NCBI RefSeq assembly: GCF_001704415.2 | Contig: NC_030821.1 | Span: 35,695,210 to 35,759,209, forward strand | Length of the DNA stretch: 64,000 nucleotides | DNA from: Capra hircus | Lineage: Eukaryota > Chordata > Mammalia > Artiodactyla > Bovidae | Reading direction: 5' to 3' | Part shown: one piece after another, positions 10,589 to 22,246 of the stretch | Numbering within the stretch: the first letter of the stretch is position 1 | Layout: every line of letters begins with the position of its first letter | Made by a program: the position numbers and the translations under genes | The notes under the pieces: model-generated | Database searches by the model: none | What the model was told of the DNA's origin: nothing | What the model saw: the letters and a program-made list of their open reading frames with translations, nothing else

Positions 10589-12089
10589 TGCTATTGTTAG
10601 GAGTTTGGAAAACATAATAGAAAAGTGACCTGTTTTAATGGTAAAGGATTCAGAGCATATCTTTCTGTATTAAAGAACCAGCTCAGTCTCAGCCTATCAC
10701 TGGAAAGGAGCATGACCCAGTACATAAATAATTAGGCAACCTTGAAACATGTCTGCAGCCGCTCTAAAATGAGCCTGCTGACAAACTCGCAATGACAGCT
10801 TGCTAACGTGTTCACAAGACATCAGTTTCTCTTAAAAGTTGCTTTCGAAGGGATCAGCTGGGGTTCCTACTGGGTTAAAACACAAGTGTTCTGAGGCAGC
10901 ATGTGTTCAACAGCTATATCAATCTATTAATCCAATCTAGAGAGATGGGGGAGACCAAAGAGGATGTCTCAGAGGCAACGTGTAAGGCCTGTGTTTTGAA
11001 GAAGCAGCAAGGAAAATGTAACCAACATAAAAATCAAAGCTTATCGGCCATTGCAGTTTTGCGGTTGATGCCTCCTTTTGGGGTTGGATCAGGAAAGTAC
11101 ACGAATGGGGAAAGTGGTTCTCTCTGTGTGGCAGTCTGAGCGTAGAACCCCTGATGTCAAAATACCCTACCTTGCACTCTGTGTATGCTCCCTGAGAGAC
11201 AACCTGAATTCAAACTGGAGTTGAATTTTCCTCTACAAGAGGAAGAAAGCCCTTACATGCACTGGTGAAGTTGAGGTCAATCACAGCAAAACGGACCAAG
11301 TTCCACGCCAGGTGTTGGGCTAGGATATGGATGCATCACGTTGACTGACCACAGGAAGATCCTCACCTTCACAGGGCTCAGGTCTTACTGGGATAAGCCA
11401 ACCTACGACTCACTCATTCTATACAATGTGGGGGGTATTTTGAGAGAAGTGTTCTGTGGGAGCATGATCAGGAGAAAGGCCACCGGGAGATGAGGAAAGA
11501 TGGCCAGAGATGACACCTGAGTTAGGTGCTGGTCTTGAAGCACCCAGCTAAGCAGAACAACATTTGCTAAGGCAACATCAGCACCGTCACTCTCCAAAGG
11601 CATAGGCTTCAATAAATGTTGGGTACTTTTCATATATGAAAATCATATGAGGATGCTCTTTGTTTTTAAGAGCAAATTCAAAACAATTGCATTGTATTAT
11701 TATTGTCTGACAGAGAATACCTGGGCATAGTTGCTTACTGAGTTCATTCTAGTTCAAGATGTAAGTGGATACAGGGCTGAGCATTGTCACTGAAGCTATG
11801 AAGTATTGTTGCAGACTGGTCTTCCCCACAGGTCTAATCCTGGGGTAGGAATCTATTCTACCCCCATTGCTGACAAATAGGGGAAACTATCATATTGCCT
11901 AGTTGCAGAGACCAAGATGAGTGACCCCAACAGCCTAGGCTAGCTGGAAAGCCAACCTCCAAGACTTGGTTTGCTATTTCCAAGCCCCCTGCTCTCACAG
12001 TCCCTTGTGATTCCCTTTCAGCAATGGACTTGATGGCTCCTAAAATGAAAGGTTAGGAAAAAAAGAAGAAAGGGGAACCTTCCTTTTTG
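10589..12089. other. Unique sequence
   Basis: No repeat or exon recognised with confidence. The 76-codon minus-strand frame at 11403-11633 has no recognisable domain. Confidence 0.35.
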
Positions 12090-12290
12090 TATGAACTAGT
12101 AGCTACCATCCATTGGCATTAATAGTTACTTTTCCTCAAGTCATTATGACTTTAGGAGGGAGATGATACCTTCTCCTCAGATTTACTGATGAGGTTCAGA
12201 GATTAAGTAACACACCCAGGGACATATAGCTAATGAGTAAAACAGTCACGGTTCCAGCACAAGTCTGTCTGATCCCAAACCCTACTATGC
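12090..12290 (+). mobile_element. MIR SINE fossil
   Basis: The run ATTTACTGATGAGGTTCAGA, GATTAAGTAACACACCCAGG, GACATATAGCTAATGAGTAA follows the MIR core (…TGAGGAAACTGAGG…TAAGTAACTTGCCCAAGG…CACAGCTAGTAAG). It is heavily diverged, as expected for an ancient mammalian repeat. Confidence 0.75.
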
Positions 12291-12591
12291 ATTGGCAGCA
12301 TCCTCTGATTCCTACCAAGTGGACACTGTGTAAACTCTGCAAGAATTCAGTCTTGTGTGGAAGCTGAAAGTACCCAGTAAGAAGTCCCAGTGAAGCCAGA
12401 ATTCTGATCAGCAGTAAATGACATCTGTCATCAACAAATGACATCTAGAGTTGGGTCCAGTCCAGCATTCTCCAGGCACTGCTTAGCAAAACCAGAGCAC
12501 TGACTTTGAGAGTCCCCACCCATGCGCTGTTATAATTTAGCTTTCCATCACTGGTATGGATTCCCAGCCAAACAAGGGAAATGGCAAAACG

Positions 12592-12806
12592 TGGTAAAGA
12601 ACTCGCCTGCCAATGCAGGAGATACAGGTTCAAACCCTGAGTCAGGAAGATCCCCTAGAGTAGGAAATGGCAACCCACTCCAGTATTCTTGCCTGGAAAA
12701 TTCCATGGACAGAGGAGCCTGGTGGGGTACAGTCCATAAGGTCACAAAGAGTTGGACACGTATGAGCAACTGAGCAGCCGTGTGCGTGCACACACACATA
12801 CAAGAA
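12592..12806 (+). mobile_element. Bov-tA SINE with CA-rich tail
   Basis: GGTAAAGAACTCGCCTGCCA, GGTTCAAACCCTGAG, GGCAACCCACTCCAGTATTC, GGAAAATTCCATGGACAGAG, then a CACACACA tail at 12788-12797. The first bases of the head are degraded. Confidence 0.9.
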
Positions 12807-14871
12807 AACAATCCAATAGCCTGCTACAGCCTTCGGTAACCCTATGCAAACAAGAGGGGAGAACCCTGTCAGTGAAACAATACATTTTTCATTTTCTCCC
12901 ATTTGTGTTTTCCTTTCTCCTCTCTCACGGCCAAGGAGACTCTCAGCTTCTTGATTTAGCACTCGAATCTTTAGAGTCCTGTCATTGTCAGAGAGAGCGA
13001 TTTTAGACACACTCCACAATCTGGGTGCTAGAGATTTCTTTCCTTTAGCCCCTTAGGTGTTCTTTGATTTCCCCATCAAAGCTCCAATCTTATGAAAGGA
13101 AAGTCCATTTTTCAATTCTACAAACAAGGGGAATAATCCAAGATCTGTGCATATCACTACTGGGTTACACAACCTTTGTTGTCATAAATTTTCCATTCAT
13201 TCCATCCATATTTATTAAGTTCTTAACATGCACACAAGATGGTATTTGTCTAGAAAATCAAGCCCAGCACAAAGGAAGCATCAAACCATGTGTCCGTCCT
13301 GCTGGTATTTGCCCATCTGGGGAGTGTTTTATCATGTTCAGGCTCAAACCATATCTGAAGGCTCAAACTAAAGATGAGAAGCAGTAGGAAACTGCCAAAG
13401 CAAAAACTCCACTGCTCCTGAAGAGATTAAGGAATAAACCAGGCGAAGGGAGAGGGTGTTCATTTAGCTCTAGGGATTCCCAGATACCAATAGAACATAC
13501 TCCCTTGATGAGCCCAAACTTCCTGATGAGTGATGAGAGGAAAGAAAATGCTCTCAAAAGAAGAAAAAGAAAATGCTCTCATTTTTTTATGTTAAAAACT
13601 ATGTTTATTATGAATATACTAGAGCATTTTAGAGATATCCCAGATCACCTGAGTTAGAACTGACTCTTAAAAAACATGGAAACAAAGATTTATCATGGAT
13701 TCAACTGAACAGAAATAAAAATGGAATTCTTGAAAGGAGTCATAGAGTGTAAAAAATTATTTTTAATCTCCAATGAGCTCTACTGAAACTCATTTCCTCT
13801 TCTTTGCTGGCCATTTGCTTGTACAGAGAAGTCAGTCTTACAAAATGACATACAACAGTCTTTGTCCAAATACCAAGTTAAATGGCGCCTCTAATTAATA
13901 ATCTAAGGAGAGGCTTAATCCCAACACTGAGTTTGCAAAGGCATGAGAAGGAACTGCAAATAATAAAGAAGACTCTCACATCAAAAGAACTCCACTGTAA
14001 GAGTTGCTCTAATGACAGAAGTTGTAAACAAATTCTTAGATGCCCTTCTCATGAACTGCATTTGTATCACTCAAAGGCCATTTAAAGCACTTCCTAAGAA
14101 CATGGGTTACTCAAGGGACAGTAATTGACCTGAGGTTTTTAAAATTTGTTTTTGTAATTAACCAGAACACAAAGAAGGCTGATTCATCTCTTTCAGTATC
14201 GCTTCAGGAACTTTTGGTTCTAAGAAAACCAGTTGCATCAGCTTTAAGCCAACAGTGTAACTATGAACAGGGATGCAAAGACCAGCTCTTACAGAGATCT
14301 GGAAATGTGAGAACAGCTTCTCAAAATATGAGACTGTGTCTCTGTCTCCAGGACTGCAATTATCTGGAATCAGAGTTCTTATTCTAAAAAAGAAAGGAGG
14401 GCGGGAGGGAAGCAGTTCCTATAACAAACCTGGGGTTTCTATGCCCTTTTTCACTAATTTAGTTTTATTTTTAGTCATGCAAACTTAGTTTAGCAAAGAG
14501 CACAGGTAAAAGGCATTTTAAGGAAAAATGGATGAGAGTAAAAGAAATATACCATTTATTAGGTTGTATATAACTCTGCAAATGTCACCTAACCGCTTTG
14601 AATTTCAGTGTCTTTGTAGGCAAAAATGGGTGTATCTGTGAAGATTGACATGCAAATATTCTTTAAAATATCACAGTGATTGGTACATTTTATGTGAGTA
14701 GAAGGTGGCTTTAAGAGAATGAAATCAGCATTCAACATTGCTGGCATTTCTCATGTTCTCTGTAACTGAAACGATTCCCAAAGACAAGCAATGTCCCCTC
14801 CAAACAATGAGGTTTGGATATACTTTGGAACAGAGTTCTGTAATCAAGAAATTTAAGGGAACACTTTAGCT
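12807..14871. other. Unique sequence
   Basis: No repeat or exon recognised. The direct repeat AAGAAAATGCTCTCA occurs twice at 13543-13581. Frames of up to 107 codons are of random character. Confidence 0.35.
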
Positions 14872-14980
14872 TGGAAGAAATGAGGGGAAAAAGAGACAGA
14901 GGAAAGGGGAATAAGAGAAATGGGGAATAGGAGAAGAGGAAGAAGGAGGAAAGAAGGGAAGAAGGAGAGACAGGAAATGT
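14872..14980. repeat. Polypurine (GGAA/AGG-rich) tract
   Basis: About 107 nt of almost pure A/G on the + strand with only a few scattered T or C. Such mirror-prone purine tracts can adopt triplex (H-DNA) structure. The complementary pyrimidine strand produces a spurious Ser/Phe/Leu-rich open frame. Confidence 0.85.
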
Positions 14981-15039
14981 GCAAAAAGTAATTACCTTAT
15001 GGTCAATTTCCACTGACTTTAAATACGTGAAATGCATTA

Positions 15040-15267
15040 AGTTCTTCTGTGTGTGTCAGTTGCTCAGTCGTGTCCGATTCTGCAACCCCATAGACTGTAG
15101 CTCATCAGGCTCCTCTGTCCATGGGATTCTCCAGGCAAGAACACTGGAGTGGGTTGCCATTTCCTTCTCCAGGGGATCTTCCCAGCCCAAGGATGGAACC
15201 TGGGTCTCCTGCTTTGTAGGCAGATTCTTTACTATCTGAGTCATCAGGGAAACCCCTGAGTTCCTCT
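15040..15267 (-). mobile_element. Bov-tA SINE with target-site duplication
   Basis: The SINE body is 15049-15258 (CAGTTGCTCAGTCGTGTCCG, CAGGCAAGAACACTGGAGTG, GGGTCTCCTGCTTTGTAGGC, CATCAGGGAAACCCC). It is flanked by AGTTCTTCT (15040-15048) and AGTTCCTCT (15259-15267), a 9-bp duplication with one mismatch. Confidence 0.93.
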
Positions 15268-15424
15268 AGGTAGTGGTTCATTTTGTGAACCACACACTAA
15301 GGAGTGTGTTCATTTTGTGAAAACCGGTCAAGTTGAATATTAATGATTTGTGGATTTTTTCAATGTGAATATTATGCTTCATTAAAAATGCTTAGTTAAA
15401 AAAAAATGCTTACTTTAAATGTCT

Positions 15425-15665
15425 TTCCAGCTCTGCTGTGTGACCTTAAGCAAATTAACATTTATGAGCCTCAGTCTTGTCTTCTGTACAATAGAGCTAA
15501 CCATGAGTTCCTTTAAAAAGGCTTACAGGTATGAGTGGGTATTCATAGTCTTCCCTACTTCTATTCCACTCTGAAAAATTATCCAGGCCAGAGTCCAAAC
15601 CAAGTCTAATATGGTGCCTGACATATGGTGGGCTGCTTAACAGATCTTGGTGAATAAAAGAAGGT
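15425..15665 (-). mobile_element. MIR SINE fossil
   Basis: In reverse orientation, CAGCTCTGCTGTGTGACCTT, AAGCAAATTAACATTTATGA, GCCTCAGTCTTGTCTTCTGT and later GTGCCTGACATATGGTGGGC match the MIR core and its 3' end. The middle (15500-15610) is diverged or inserted. Confidence 0.7.
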
Positions 15666-16869
15666 GACTGATAACCATTTTCTTGGAGTCTAGAACAAAG
15701 TAGCAAGAAGAAGAAAACCATGAAAACAATCCATTTCTAAGGCCCTCTACCAGGTGGTGGTTCCCATTTTCTCCAAATAACAATCTTTGCAAATAGGGTG
15801 AAGTCCTAACATTCCTCTGAAAAGGCTATACATTGTGCTAGCTGCCTTTGTTTATATAAAACCATCTCTCCCTGCAAGAATGGCTTCCCCTTTGCCATTC
15901 TTTATTATCTCTGATTCTCCTGACTCAGTTTGGTATTCTTTTCCTAATTCTTTATGCAATTATTATTACTTGACCATTTCCCACCATTCAGTGTCTTACC
16001 TTTCCATTTAACTTTGCAAATTTGTTTTTTTCACAGCATACTGCATAGGGTAAGAACTCAACAAAGATTTGATTCTGACTGACTTCATTCCTGGACCTGA
16101 TTTAATTCTGGAACATTGGTTCAGAACCCAACTAAACAGTGCTTTATGCTAAGTCCCTGTTGAGTCTCATGTCAACGGAGTATATAAACCAGGAATGCTC
16201 AAACAAATGACAAGACTCATGACAGACGTAAGAAACAGATTTCTTTCCCACTGAGTTCAAAAGCCCTCTGAACCTTCTCAACACAGCAGCCCAGGAAACC
16301 ACCACCAATTAATATGAGTTGCCACCGTTGAAATCCATTAGTCATCCCCAGGGATAAATATCCTCCCAAACGACAGCTTTCCAAGACCTTGTAACCTCAA
16401 AGCACATTTTCAAAAATCTGTTCCATCACATGCCCTATTTCCTGTATAATTCCTTAGAGCCCAGAACATTCATATTTTTTGTGTTAAGCTTTTTACATGC
16501 AATTGGTATACCTCAAAACAGTAACAAAAAAGGACGGTAAAAAAAAATGGGTATCTGAAAAATTAATGAACTGTAAATATTTTCCTGGGAAAACACTTGT
16601 CTCCTTGGAAAAGAAGACTGTGTGTATGTTTCACATCTATTTTAAGAATATGGTGACATTAGTAGGTGTCCAATCTAGTAGGTCAGAAGACAAAGGTCAT
16701 GTCACACAGGTCTTAACCCATCTGGCTAATACAAAACTATTATTACTCAAAATCTGGAGACTTCTAAGTGCAGAAAACAAACAAGGGAAGGGAAACTGCC
16801 TGTTTTTTAATACAGCCCCCACATCTCTCAGTATGATGACAACCCAGACCATGCCTGACTCTGCACACC
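15666..16869. other. Mostly unique sequence, possible L2 trace at 15880-16060
   Basis: 15880-16060 has L2-like composition (TTACTTGACCATTTCCC, CACAGCATACTGCATAGGG) but the match is weak. The 139-codon + frame at 16497-16916 has no recognisable domain and runs into the next SINE. Confidence 0.35.
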
Positions 16870-17095
16870 CACCCATGTTGTTGTTTAGTTGCCAAATCAT
16901 GTCAAACTTTTTGTGACCCCATGGACAGTAGCTCACCAGGCTCTTCTGTCCGTGGGATTTTCCAGGTAAGAATACTCGAGCAGGTTGCCATTTCCTTCTC
17001 CAGGGGATCTTCTCGACCCACATCTCCTGCTCTTCTGTATTGGCAGGTGGAATCTTTACCACTGAGCCACCAGTGAAGTATGAAATTCACCCATA
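16870..17095 (-). mobile_element. Bov-tA SINE with 7-bp target-site duplication
   Basis: Body 16877-17088 (TTTAGTTGCCAAATCATGTC, GACCCCATGGACAGTAGCTC, CCATTTCCTTCTCCAGGGGA, TTTACCACTGAGCCACCAG). It is flanked by CACCCAT at 16870-16876 and 17089-17095. The TTGTTGTT next to the first repeat is the reverse of the AAC-type tail. Confidence 0.92.
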
Positions 17096-17362
17096 ACAGT
17101 CCTGAATTCTCTATTAAAGGACATAGCCTTCCTCATGGACTTCTTTCTTGACATTCTCCACCGCGTACACCCACCCTCAAACCATTCTCAGATCCAACAA
17201 GGCTACCTTAAGGAAGCAAATGCTTTCACATAGGCAAGCCCACTAATATCCAGATTCTTGCTCAAACACAAATAGGTAACCATGAAATGTTGGCATCTTA
17301 ATAGCTAAAACAATCTGCCCATCTGAGGGTTTAGCAATTTGCACCATCAACAACCTCATTCC

Positions 17363-17625
17363 AGGACTTCCCTCGTACACCACAACTCCTGAGCCTGTGC
17401 TCCAAAGCTCGAGAGCCCCAACTACTGAAGCCCACGTGCCCTGGAGTCCATGCTGTGCAACAAAAGAAGCCGTTGTAATGAGAAACCCACACATCACAAG
17501 ACAGTAGCCCCCACCTGCTGCAACTAGAGAGAGCCTACAGACAGCAAAGAAGCCTACAGACAGCAAAGAAGCCTACAGACAGCAAAGAAGCCTACAGCCT
17601 ATTTTGACCCAGTGCAGTCAAAAAT
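17363..17625 (+). mobile_element. CHR (tRNA-Glu-like) SINE with internal tandem repeat
   Basis: Starts AGGACTTCCCTCG and has lost the usual box-B segment. It continues with CTACTGAAGCCCACGTGCCC, CACCTGCTGCAACTAGAGAG and ends CCCAGTGCAGTCAAAAATAA, the CHR 3' body. A 19-bp unit inside is expanded to more than three copies (see the separate entry). Confidence 0.75.
17532..17597. repeat. 19-bp tandem repeat, 3.5 copies, inside the CHR SINE
   Basis: The unit AGCCTACAGACAGCAAAGA occupies 17532-17550, 17551-17569 and 17570-17588, identical in all three, followed by a partial copy AGCCTACAG. Identical units imply a recent expansion. Confidence 0.97.
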
Positions 17626-19033
17626 AACAGAAGTAATAATTAATTAATTAATTTGGGGGCAAAAAAAAAAAACCAAAAACTTGTTCCACTTTCAATCCTA
17701 ATTTCCAAGCTTCTGAATATCAGAAAATGCTTGCTCTAGGTATCTGCATTAGAGTTATGTGCAAAGAGTTGGGGAACAATCCACAAAGCCTATTTCAGGA
17801 TGATGCCTATATCTGATAATAAGAGTGTATCTTGCCCAACCTCTGACTTATGTTGTCAGTGAGAATACCATTACCTTAAAACAACATTTTGAAATCACTT
17901 ACTGCTGAGCACAGTGGCACTTTCGGTAGTGACACTTAAAAATGAAAAGCTCTGTTAATTATTAATAACGGAAAATGAGATACTCTGAATGAGGAATACC
18001 CTCTCGCTTTGCTGTTTTCAATAGGCACTCTTTCTACCATATTACAGATGAATTCATAAAGTGGGCTGTGAAGTTTACTGTCATACCACACTTCACTTGG
18101 TAAGAATCCATCCCAGGTTTCTTGATGAAATTCACATTTTAAAAACAAATGAACTGGAGATATTTCTCCACTATTAGGACGCTCTTACTTTTCAGTGCAA
18201 ACTATAAAGCTTGCTGATCAACTTGTTTGTAAGTTCTGGTATTTATAAGCCTTATAAAGTACACCAGCTGCCCGTGAGACTTTTATACTTAGCAGATAAC
18301 ATTAACTAAGAAACATTTTGGATGAGAGGTATAATCTGTAAGGTCAAGGGACAATCTTATCAACATGGATTACATTTCTTTTCCTGAAATATGGTCTAAA
18401 CTTTAAAGGAACGACTTTTTGGTTCATTCTGGTCAAACAACATTTTCACTAATTTAGGCAATGTTTATTTGTTATCCACTAAATATTGTGCACAAGAAAG
18501 TCTCTTTAAATAAAGAAATGTTATCAATAATATAGAATTAAGGGGAATGATATCTGCTCTTTTAAGATAACTACTTTCCAAAACTTAAAAAAAATAGAAC
18601 TTTAAAGCCTGTATATCTCTTACAAATCACTTTCTTTAAAAAATTATTTTGTAATAGAATCAGACAAGGATAATAACTTAGAATTAGCCAGATAAAGGAG
18701 ACTGTGGCTTAAAGAGCTATTTGCTGCCCCAATTCACAAATAACTTAGCTGGTGACAGAAAGAGATCAGGCAGCACCCAGGCCCCCTGGGTCCATATCTG
18801 GCCTTCCTTTTCAAGGAACTCTTGCTCAAACTAACCTTGGTTGTTTGGTGAACTTGAAATAAATATAAAACCAAGTGGGAACAAACATCAAAAAGAGTTT
18901 TTAGAACCTATTCATCACTCATCCAATTCACTAAGTGGAATCAGTATAATGCCTGCTGCTGTACAAGCAGGATTCAATACATTTATGTATATAATTTCTT
19001 AATGACTTTGGTTCACCCGTTACTGGCTACTTT
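17626..19033. other. Unique AT-rich sequence
   Basis: No repeat or exon recognised. It holds the 20-bp sequence (18850-18869) that reappears inside the SINE at 19236-19255. Confidence 0.35.
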
Positions 19034-19473
19034 CTGATCTTTTTGAGCTCAGCTGGTAAAGAAGCCACCTGCAATGCAGGAGACCCTGGTTCGATTACTG
19101 GGCTGGGAAGATTACTGGGTCAATTACTGGAGAAGGGATAGGCTACCCACTCCAGTATTCTTGGGCTTCCCTGGTGGCTCAGACAGTAAAGAATCCACCT
19201 GCAATGCAGGAGACCTGGGTTCCATCCCTGGATTGGAACTTGAAATAAATATAAATATTTGGAATGTGGGTTCCATCCTTGGGTTGGAACTTGAAAGGAA
19301 AGAAACAAAGAAAGATTGAAGATCCCCTGGAGGAGGGCATGGCACCCCATGCTAGTGTTCTTATCTAGAGAATCCCCATGAACAGAGAAGCCTGGTGGGC
19401 TACAGTCCATGAGGTAGCACAATTGGACAGGACTGAGCAATTCAAGTATAGCACAGCAGCACCTGATCTTTTT
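19034..19473 (+). mobile_element. Dimeric Bov-tA (tA3-like) SINE with internal rearrangement and 11-bp TSD
   Basis: Two tRNA-like heads in tandem (GCTCAGCTGGTAAAGAAGCC at 19047 and GGGCTTCCCTGGTGGCTCAG at 19164) are followed by one BovA body ending near 19462. CTGATCTTTTT flanks the whole unit perfectly (19034-19044 and 19463-19473), so it is a single retrotransposition. An extra ~85 bp, including a ~50-bp tandem duplication, sits in the second head at about 19235-19319. Confidence 0.9.
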
Positions 19474-20454
19474 AAAGCCCAGCATTCTCATCAGTAAATG
19501 GATTGATACCATTATAAGGATAGTATGCTAGAAGTGGGATTTTTGATCTAAATGAAAAGGATAGTTTTATATTTCTAATCAGATATGAATGACCTGATCT
19601 GGCATTTCTTAATGTCCTATTCGGTTTAGAACAGGTAAAGGATAATGCATTTTGTTCATTCCTCGTCATGACAGCAGGCTTGTCTACAGTAGCCTCCATA
19701 ATTCGTACCAAATGAGTTGGCTAAGGGAACTTCATAAAGGAAAAACAAGTTTTTTAATGAAAGCCAACCAGCTCTCAAATCAAACAGGTCTCCACCCAGA
19801 TCTAACAGTGTAAAGCTTAGTCAGGGGTGGGGCACAGGCCTCAGAAAGGAAGCCACTGTCCTCTTGTTTCAGGCTGCTGAACCCGAAGGTGCCTTCAGTC
19901 TTTTGATCTGCAGGTTAAAGGCCTTTCACAGCCCCTCAGGAGCCCCTCCAATGACAAAGGAGTAATAACAGAGCTGTCAAAAGTAACATAAACGGATTTA
20001 AGCCTTGGCATTTTATTACCCTTCAAAGACAGTATAGTCTCCCAAATGTTTGGGAAAGAGGTATCCTATGCCACCTTCATAGGAGGGGTGATTTCTCACT
20101 GAATGGGACCCACCAAAGGCCTAGTGGCAGTGCTGACTGATTTAAAAGCCTTTGAAATGTTCATCTTTTTTGCTCTCTGTCCCTTAGTTAAACAGGAAAA
20201 AGTGGGGAGAAGAAGGCAGATTTTAAAAAAGCCCTATTGTGATGCTAGGCACGGAGACCTCCAATAAATTCCTGGTGACCAGGTAACCCAGGTAAGATGC
20301 TTCTCACAGGCTGTGGGAGAAAGGGACAAACAGGGCTCTTCTTCCTGTAACCACAGATATCTACTGAGCTATTTCTCAGATGCCAGGCATGTTCTGGACC
20401 TAAGGAGACAGTTGCGAGCAAACTGAGCTCCTTAAGTCCCTAAAAGTTCACATT
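19474..20454. other. Unique sequence with a conserved-looking block (19905-20085)
   Basis: No repeat or exon recognised apart from a diverged old-repeat trace near 20350-20440 (GAGCTATTTCTCAGATGCCA, GGCATGTTCTGGACC). 19905-20085 looks like conserved non-coding DNA. Confidence 0.35.
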
Positions 20455-20652
20455 CCGTGTGCTCTGCTTATTCGCTCACTTGTGTCTTTGGAAGGCAGCC
20501 CACCAGGCTCCTCTGTCCCTGGGGATTCTCCAGATAAGAATATTGGAGTGGGTTACCATGCCCTCCTCCAGGGGATCTTCCCAACCCAGGGGTGGAACCC
20601 AGGTCTCCTGCATTGCAGGCGGATTCTACCATCTGAGCCACCAGGGAAGCCC
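20455..20652 (-). mobile_element. Bov-tA SINE
   Basis: In reverse: CAGCCCACCAGGCTCCTCTG, GGATTCTCCAGATAAGAATA, GGTCTCCTGCATTGCAGGCG, TCTGAGCCACCAGGGAAGCC. The 3' tail end (left side) is diverged. Confidence 0.9.
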
Positions 20653-21162
20653 ATTCTATAGCAGACAGCAATGCAGGGAAGACTTAATAAAGCAAACAAA
20701 ACATGTCGAGGCCAGTTTACGATCAGAAGAGACAGCTCTGCTTATTGTCTAAGCCAATATTTATCATTGAAGTCACGGATTATAGTGAGAAGCTTTTAGG
20801 AAAATCAAAATGAAATCGATAGCTTTCAAGAGCAAGGCCCTGAGATAGGAGGGAAGAGTGAGCTTGGGATGTTTGAGGAAGAGAGACTAGAAAATCATGA
20901 AGGAGGGAGGGGGCCAGGCTGAGGCCAGTAGTCACTAGACTTAATCCCAACTGTGAAGGGAAAACTTTGGAGGGTTTAAGGGTGGTTCCCATGTGACAAC
21001 AGGCTAGGACTGGGGTTCTCCACTAACCATGATCCTCCCTGTGTCCTCTTGCTCCTCTCCCCTCTATTTATGCTCAAGGCGAGAGTCTTTGGAGAAAACC
21101 ATCAGAAGTGCTTTTGTTGTTCATTCTGTGAGTATTTAGACCTGAGCAGTGGCGCAGTAGCA
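20653..21162. other. Unique sequence
   Basis: No repeat or exon recognised. Confidence 0.35.
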
Positions 21163-21360
21163 TGCATGTGCTCAGCTGTGCCCGTCTCTTTGGGACCCCA
21201 TGGACCGTAGCCCGTCAGGCTCCTCTCTCCAGGCAAGAATACTGGAGTGGGCTGCCATGCTCTCCTCCAGGGGATCTTTCCGATCTGGAGATTGAACTCT
21301 CATCTCTGCATCTCCTGGCTTAGCAGGTAAATTCTTTAACCCTGTGCCACCTGGGAAGCA
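21163..21360 (-). mobile_element. Bov-tA SINE
   Basis: In reverse: GTGCTCAGCTGTGCCCGTCT, ACCCCATGGACCGTAGCCCG, AGGCAAGAATACTGGAGTGG, CTCCAGGGGATCTTTCCGAT, CCTGTGCCACCTGGGAAGC. Diverged around box B. Confidence 0.9.
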
Positions 21361-21754
21361 TTAAGAACTGAATCACTAGCCAAATCCTGAAATTTATGGC
21401 AGAGAGAAATTCTAGTCACTTAATAAGCCATGCACTGAAAAGTTCGCATATTGGGATGCTAAATGAAAAAAAATTTTCCTATGGCAGTATAATGTTGACT
21501 ATAAAAGAAGTTAGAGATAAGGACTGAAAAGAAGCATTAAAATGAATAATCACGGTTAATATCATGATGGATAAGGAAAGACTGGGGACTGCCACAGACT
21601 GGAGGAGACTAAAAAAAGACAAGACTAAAGGCAGAAGGCAGGGTGGGATCCTGGTCTGGATCCAGGAACAGAAAGAGAAGCAGTGAGGAAAAAGAGAAAA
21701 AGAATCCAAATAATCTGTAGCTTAATTAATAGTATTACCACCAATGCTAATTTC
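21361..21754. other. Unique sequence
   Basis: No repeat or exon recognised. A-rich purine-biased stretch at 21480-21715. Confidence 0.3.
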
Positions 21755-21897
21755 TTAGTTTGAGTAATTACACTGTGGTTACATAATATGTTAACTTTAG
21801 GGAATGCTGTGTGAAGGGTATAAAAGAACTCGCCATGCTATTTTTGGAACTTTTCTCTAAGTATAAAGTTATTTCAAAATAAAAAGTTAAAAAAGGA
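21755..21897 (+). mobile_element. Old L1 (L1M-type) 3' end
   Basis: ATGTTAACTTTAGGGAATGC, TGTGTGAAGGGTATAAAAGA, ACTCGCCATGCTATTTTTGG, AACTTTTCTCTAAGTATAAA, then CAAAATAAAAAGTTAAAAA match the conserved 3' UTR end of old mammalian L1. Confidence 0.75.
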
Positions 21898-22120
21898 AAG
21901 GCTGATTTGTGGTCCTATAATTGCTGGCGACTTACCTCTCTTAAAAACTTACTTTTATTTCTTATGTGTATAACTCGATGCTCTTAATCATTTAGAAAGA
22001 AAAAAATCACAGTGGGGTGCTCCATTCATTTGCAATCATTGGTTCATTATCATCATGTCTTTTTAAAAAATTTTGCTTTTTAAAAAAGTCTCTATTGAAT
22101 GTTATAATATTGCTTTTGTT

Positions 22121-22246
22121 GTTTTTTTTTATGTTCTGATTTTTAGGCCACGAGACGTGGGATCTTAGCTCTCCAACTAGGGTTCAAATCTGCACCCCCT
22201 GCATTAGAAGGTGAAGTCTTAACCACTGGACCACCAGGGAAATCCT
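22121..22246 (-). mobile_element. CHR SINE, head part
   Basis: The reverse complement begins GGATTTCCCTGGTGGTCCAG and continues TGGTTAAGACTTCACCTTC, box-B-like GGGTGCAGATTTGAACCC, AGCTAAGATCCCACGTCTCG. A T-run at 22121-22130 is the tail. Confidence 0.85.

Noticed and set aside
17532..17597. CRISPR-like or regulatory repeat array
   Set aside because: The 19-bp units are directly abutting with no spacers and sit inside a SINE in a vertebrate genome.
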